In this document: piece by piece, positions 5,530-7,495 of the stretch
Layout of the letters: each line of letters begins with the position of its first letter
Position numbering within the stretch: the stretch's first letter is position 1
Source of the DNA: an uncultured Campylobacter sp.
Lineage (GTDB): Bacteria > Campylobacterota > Campylobacteria > Campylobacterales > Campylobacteraceae
Length of the DNA: 7,495 nt
Assembly: GCA_938046705.1 (NCBI GenBank)
Contig: CALIWP010000269.1
Location: 1-7,495, forward strand
Reading direction: 5' to 3'
The notes under the pieces: generated by a model
Database searches by the model: none
Told to the model about the DNA's origin: nothing
The model's input: the letters and a program-made list of their open reading frames with translations, nothing else
Position numbers and translations under genes: made by a program

Positions 5530-6891
5530 TTACTTTAAAAAGTTATCGTAAAACGAGCTGATAAAAAGCACCAAAATGATAAACGGCACGACGAATTTGA
5601 TATACCAAAACCAGATATTTACGAGTTTTGCGTATTTTTCGCTGCCCTGCATTATCTCGCGTTTGGCTTCGTCTTTTAGCACCCAGCCGACAAATATCGC
5701 GCATCCTAGCGAAGTCAGCACGAAAAATATCGTAGCGCTGATGGCGTCGTATGCGTCAAATATATTTTTACCGAAAATTTTAACATCCGCAAGCAGGTTC
5801 GTAGCCATCAAGGACGGCAAATTTCCAAATATAAATATCGTGCCAAGCACAAGTAAGATCGCACTTTTGCGTTTTATTTTAAATTTCTCCTGAAGCGTCG
5901 TGATGATAACCTCGTAGATCGGCAGCGAGGTCGTGAGCGCGGCGATCATCAGCAGCGCAAAAAACGCCACCGCAAAAAATCCGCCAAAAGGCATATGCGA
6001 AAAAACGATCGGCAAGCTCTTAAACACGAGACTCGGGCCGCTATCTGGCGATACGCCGTAGCTAAAGAGCGACGGAAATATCATAAAGCCCGCAAGCACG
6101 GCGATGACAGTATTTAGGATGCCTGTGATTATCGAGATTTTAACCAGCCCTTCGTCTTTTTTAACAAAGCTTGAAAGCGTGATCATCACGCCAAAACCAA
6201 GCGAAAGCGCGAAAAATACTTGCCCTAAAACATCGACGAAAAGCTTGATACTTATCTTTGAAAAATCGGGCGTGAGATAAAATTTAATCCCCTGCGCCAC
6301 GCCATCTAAGGTCAAGTTTTTTACGATCATTACGATCATCAGTACAAAAAGCAGCGGCATGAGGTACTTGGCTGAGCGCTCGATACCGCCGACCGCGCCC
6401 TGCACCAAGATCGCGTAATTTACGAGCACGAACACGAGCGTCGCAAAGCTGATGGCTAACGGATCGCTAACGATATTTTGCTCGTAAAACGCGCTCGTAA
6501 CCTCAAAACTAAGCACCTGCGAGAGATCAAGCATGCCAAATGCGATCTGAGCGATGTAGTTTAGCACCCAGCCGCCGATAACCATGTAGTAGGCCATGAT
6601 GCCAAAGGCGCCGAGTAGCCCCATCCAGCCCACGATTTTCCACGCCGGATTTATATTTTTACCGCCGAATGCGTCCACGGCGTTGCATTTTAGGCGTCTG
6701 CCGATCGCATTTTCAGCTAAAATCATCGGTATGCCGATCACTATCATCGCGATGCAAAACACGAGCACGTAGGCGCCGCCGCCGTTTTGCCCGACTAGAT
6801 ACGGGAAGCGCCACGTCGCGCCAAAGCCAACCGTAGCTCCTGCAACAGCTAAAATGTATGTGAGCCTTGAACTCCAAGATTTTCTATCCAT
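5530..6891 (-). CDS. NSS-family sodium-dependent (amino acid?) symporter
   Basis: This 453-residue inner-membrane transporter of the neurotransmitter:sodium symporter family (LeuT fold) probably imports an amino acid. It is shorter than LeuT (about 520), in the size range of bacterial members with 11 helices. Helix 1 carries VAGATVGFGATWRFP (16-30) and QNGGGAYV (35-42); GIPMILAENAIGR (53-65) follows. Helix 6 has VFFALSLGFG (225-234) and helix 8 AALTTS (317-322). Tyr102, which matches LeuT Tyr108, and Glu60, matching LeuT Glu62, are kept. By my alignment the Na2 residues are kept (Thr320, Thr321), but two Na1 side-chain ligands, LeuT Asn27 and Thr254, are alanine here (25 and 228). I start at the ATG at 6891, with AAAGG 7 nt upstream, because an earlier in-frame TTG (6954) lies upstream of the predicted promoter. 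It is first of four tightly spaced genes. Confidence 0.93.
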   Translation of the reverse strand: MDRKSWSSRLTYILAVAGATVGFGATWRFPYLVGQNGGGAYVLVFCIAMIVIGIPMILAENAIGRRLKCNAVDAFGGKNINPAWKIVGWMGLLGAFGIMAYYMVIGGWVLNYIAQIAFGMLDLSQVLSFEVTSAFYEQNIVSDPLAISFATLVFVLVNYAILVQGAVGGIERSAKYLMPLLFVLMIVMIVKNLTLDGVAQGIKFYLTPDFSKISIKLFVDVLGQVFFALSLGFGVMITLSSFVKKDEGLVKISIITGILNTVIAVLAGFMIFPSLFSYGVSPDSGPSLVFKSLPIVFSHMPFGGFFAVAFFALLMIAALTTSLPIYEVIITTLQEKFKIKRKSAILLVLGTIFIFGNLPSLMATNLLADVKIFGKNIFDAYDAISATIFFVLTSLGCAIFVGWVLKDEAKREIMQGSEKYAKLVNIWFWYIKFVVPFIILVLFISSFYDNFLK

Positions 6892-6898
6892 CTTTTTG

Positions 6899-6903
6899 CC
6901 TTT
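6899..6903 (-). promoter_or_regulatory. Ribosome binding site AAAGG that decides the symporter start
   Basis: AAAGG on the minus strand lies 7 nt before the ATG at 6891. The protein from that ATG begins MDRKSW and goes directly into the conserved helix 1, as NSS proteins normally do. This supports 6891 over the TTG at 6954, which would add 21 residues with no family counterpart. Confidence 0.7.
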
Positions 6904-6916
6904 GTGAAAAATAGGG

Positions 6917-6922
6917 ATTATA
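6917..6922 (-). promoter_or_regulatory. Housekeeping (sigma-70) -10 box for the symporter-prmC operon
   Basis: A perfect TATAAT (6922-6917, minus strand) follows a T-rich run, as in typical Campylobacter promoters, which often lack a -35 box. Transcription would begin near 6910, about 19 nt before the ATG at 6891. The sequence 17 nt upstream (GCAAAA) is not a -35 match. Confidence 0.6.
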
Positions 6923-7070
6923 TAAAAAAATTGATTAAATTTTGCTAGCAACAAGCGATGTTAGGATGCAAGCCCGGTTTTTTGTTAATTTTAAGAATTT
7001 TTACGAATAATTTTTCTTTCACGTTTTGTTTTTATGGACAATTTTAGACAACTGCTTAAAAATAAATTTA

Positions 7071-7495
7071 TTAGTGCAAAACACCAAATTCCACATATCC
7101 CTCCATCGCAATAAACAATATCCAGCCCTCCTTGGGACCACAAAAATAGTGATGCTCTGGGATATTTTCAACTATAAATTTTAAAAAATCGTAAAAATAC
7201 TTAGGCGCAAATTTAACCTCTATATTTGTTAAGTTGTCGCCGATGTAGTTTATATCGCTACTTAAAATTTTACTTTTGATGCTTGGATTTGAGCTGAGGA
7301 ATTTTTTAATGTCTGCAAAATTTTTATATTCAGCCGTTTTGTAACCTTTTAAATTTTGCAAAACTGGTTTTGAGCCGATAAAGGTCAAATTTTGTTCTAT
7401 AAACTCCGCTCCATCATTACTCACGCACCAATTTTCACCAAATTTTGACAAAAAAGCGAGCATCTCATCGTCAGCTGAGATTAAATTTGAAACTA
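7071..7495 (-). CDS. Unrecognised low-GC protein, 3' part (5' end beyond the window)
   Basis: The frame is open from the TAA at 7073-7071 to the window edge, giving 141 complete codons. An internal ATG at 7463 exists, but the residues before it (VSNLISADDE) read as normal protein, and no clear ribosome binding site precedes that ATG. The true start is therefore probably outside the window. The protein is soluble-looking, rich in Asn, Lys, Phe and Ile. It ends with an aromatic segment (IPEHHYFCGPKEGWILFIA, then MEGYVEFGVLH) that could form a small beta sheet. I do not recognise the family. Hand-counted GC over 7141-7380 is about 29%, well below sampled parts of the downstream genes (for example 48% over 2881-2940), suggesting acquisition by transfer. 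A small immunity-type or other accessory protein is only a guess. No convincing terminator lies between it and the symporter promoter. Confidence 0.65.
   Translation of the reverse strand, partial: VSNLISADDEMLAFLSKFGENWCVSNDGAEFIEQNLTFIGSKPVLQNLKGYKTAEYKNFADIKKFLSSNPSIKSKILSSDINYIGDNLTNIEVKFAPKYFYDFLKFIVENIPEHHYFCGPKEGWILFIAMEGYVEFGVLH

Noticed and set aside
5576..5893. Plus-strand 105-codon frame inside the symporter gene
   Set aside because: It is antisense to a well-supported NSS transporter, with no start signal or family resemblance.
6924..6930. Homopolymer of seven A's as a phase-variation tract near the symporter promoter
   Set aside because: Seven A/T bases is common in Campylobacter, and phase-variable tracts there are usually longer G/C runs, none of which I see in this window.
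6892..6954. N-terminal extension of the symporter from TTG 6954
   Set aside because: The TTG lies upstream of the TATAAT box, lacks a ribosome binding site, and adds residues with no family counterpart.
7061..7072. Palindrome AATAAATTTATT next to the stop of the right-edge gene
   Set aside because: It consists of A and T only, so it is likely by chance in this A/T-rich gap and too weak as a terminator.
7034..7114. Plus-strand 26-codon frame starting at ATG 7034
   Set aside because: It has no ribosome binding site, is very short, and largely overlaps the unknown minus-strand gene.

Overview
The window looks like chromosomal DNA from a Campylobacter of moderate GC content (the C. showae / C. 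rectus / C. curvus group is my guess). The basis is the A/T-rich intergenic style, the very frequent word AAATTTGA/TCAAATTT in coding and non-coding DNA, Campylobacter-type -10 boxes, and protein sequences of epsilonproteobacterial character. All eight protein genes I can support lie on the minus strand, so the window reads from right to left. Plus-strand reading frames appear to be shadows.

Right edge (7071-7495): the 3' part of an unrecognised, low-GC gene that runs off the window. Next, from a promoter near 6917-6922, comes a tight four-gene unit: an NSS-family sodium symporter (6891-5530), an unusual protein with a WGR-like N-terminus and a predicted beta-propeller (5524-4397), a Ste24-like M48 membrane metalloprotease (4388-3183), and the release-factor glutamine methyltransferase PrmC (3196-2348). 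Spacings are 5 nt, 8 nt and a 14-nt overlap, so co-transcription is very likely.

After a 155-bp gap with a candidate promoter comes a three-gene unit: a DUF4149 membrane protein (2192-1725), a YjjP-like ThrE-family exporter subunit (1728-946) and its YjjB-like partner (953-426). The junctions overlap by 4 nt and 8 nt, which indicates translational coupling. The YjjP/YjjB pair should form one exporter for small hydrophilic metabolites (threonine/serine or a dicarboxylate such as succinate).

Left edge: a 278-bp intergenic stretch (148-425) holds a long imperfect inverted repeat (330-389) and a near-perfect sigma-28 (FliA) promoter (176-202). That promoter drives a gene whose first 49 codons are present (147-1), probably a late flagellar-regulon gene.

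Most of the window is ordinary housekeeping and membrane gene content. The points most worth a second look are the WGR/propeller protein, the symporter's apparent loss of Na1-site side chains, the sigma-28-driven unknown gene, the inverted repeat, and the low-GC gene at the right edge. I found no CRISPR, tRNA, rRNA, insertion sequence or clear defence system.
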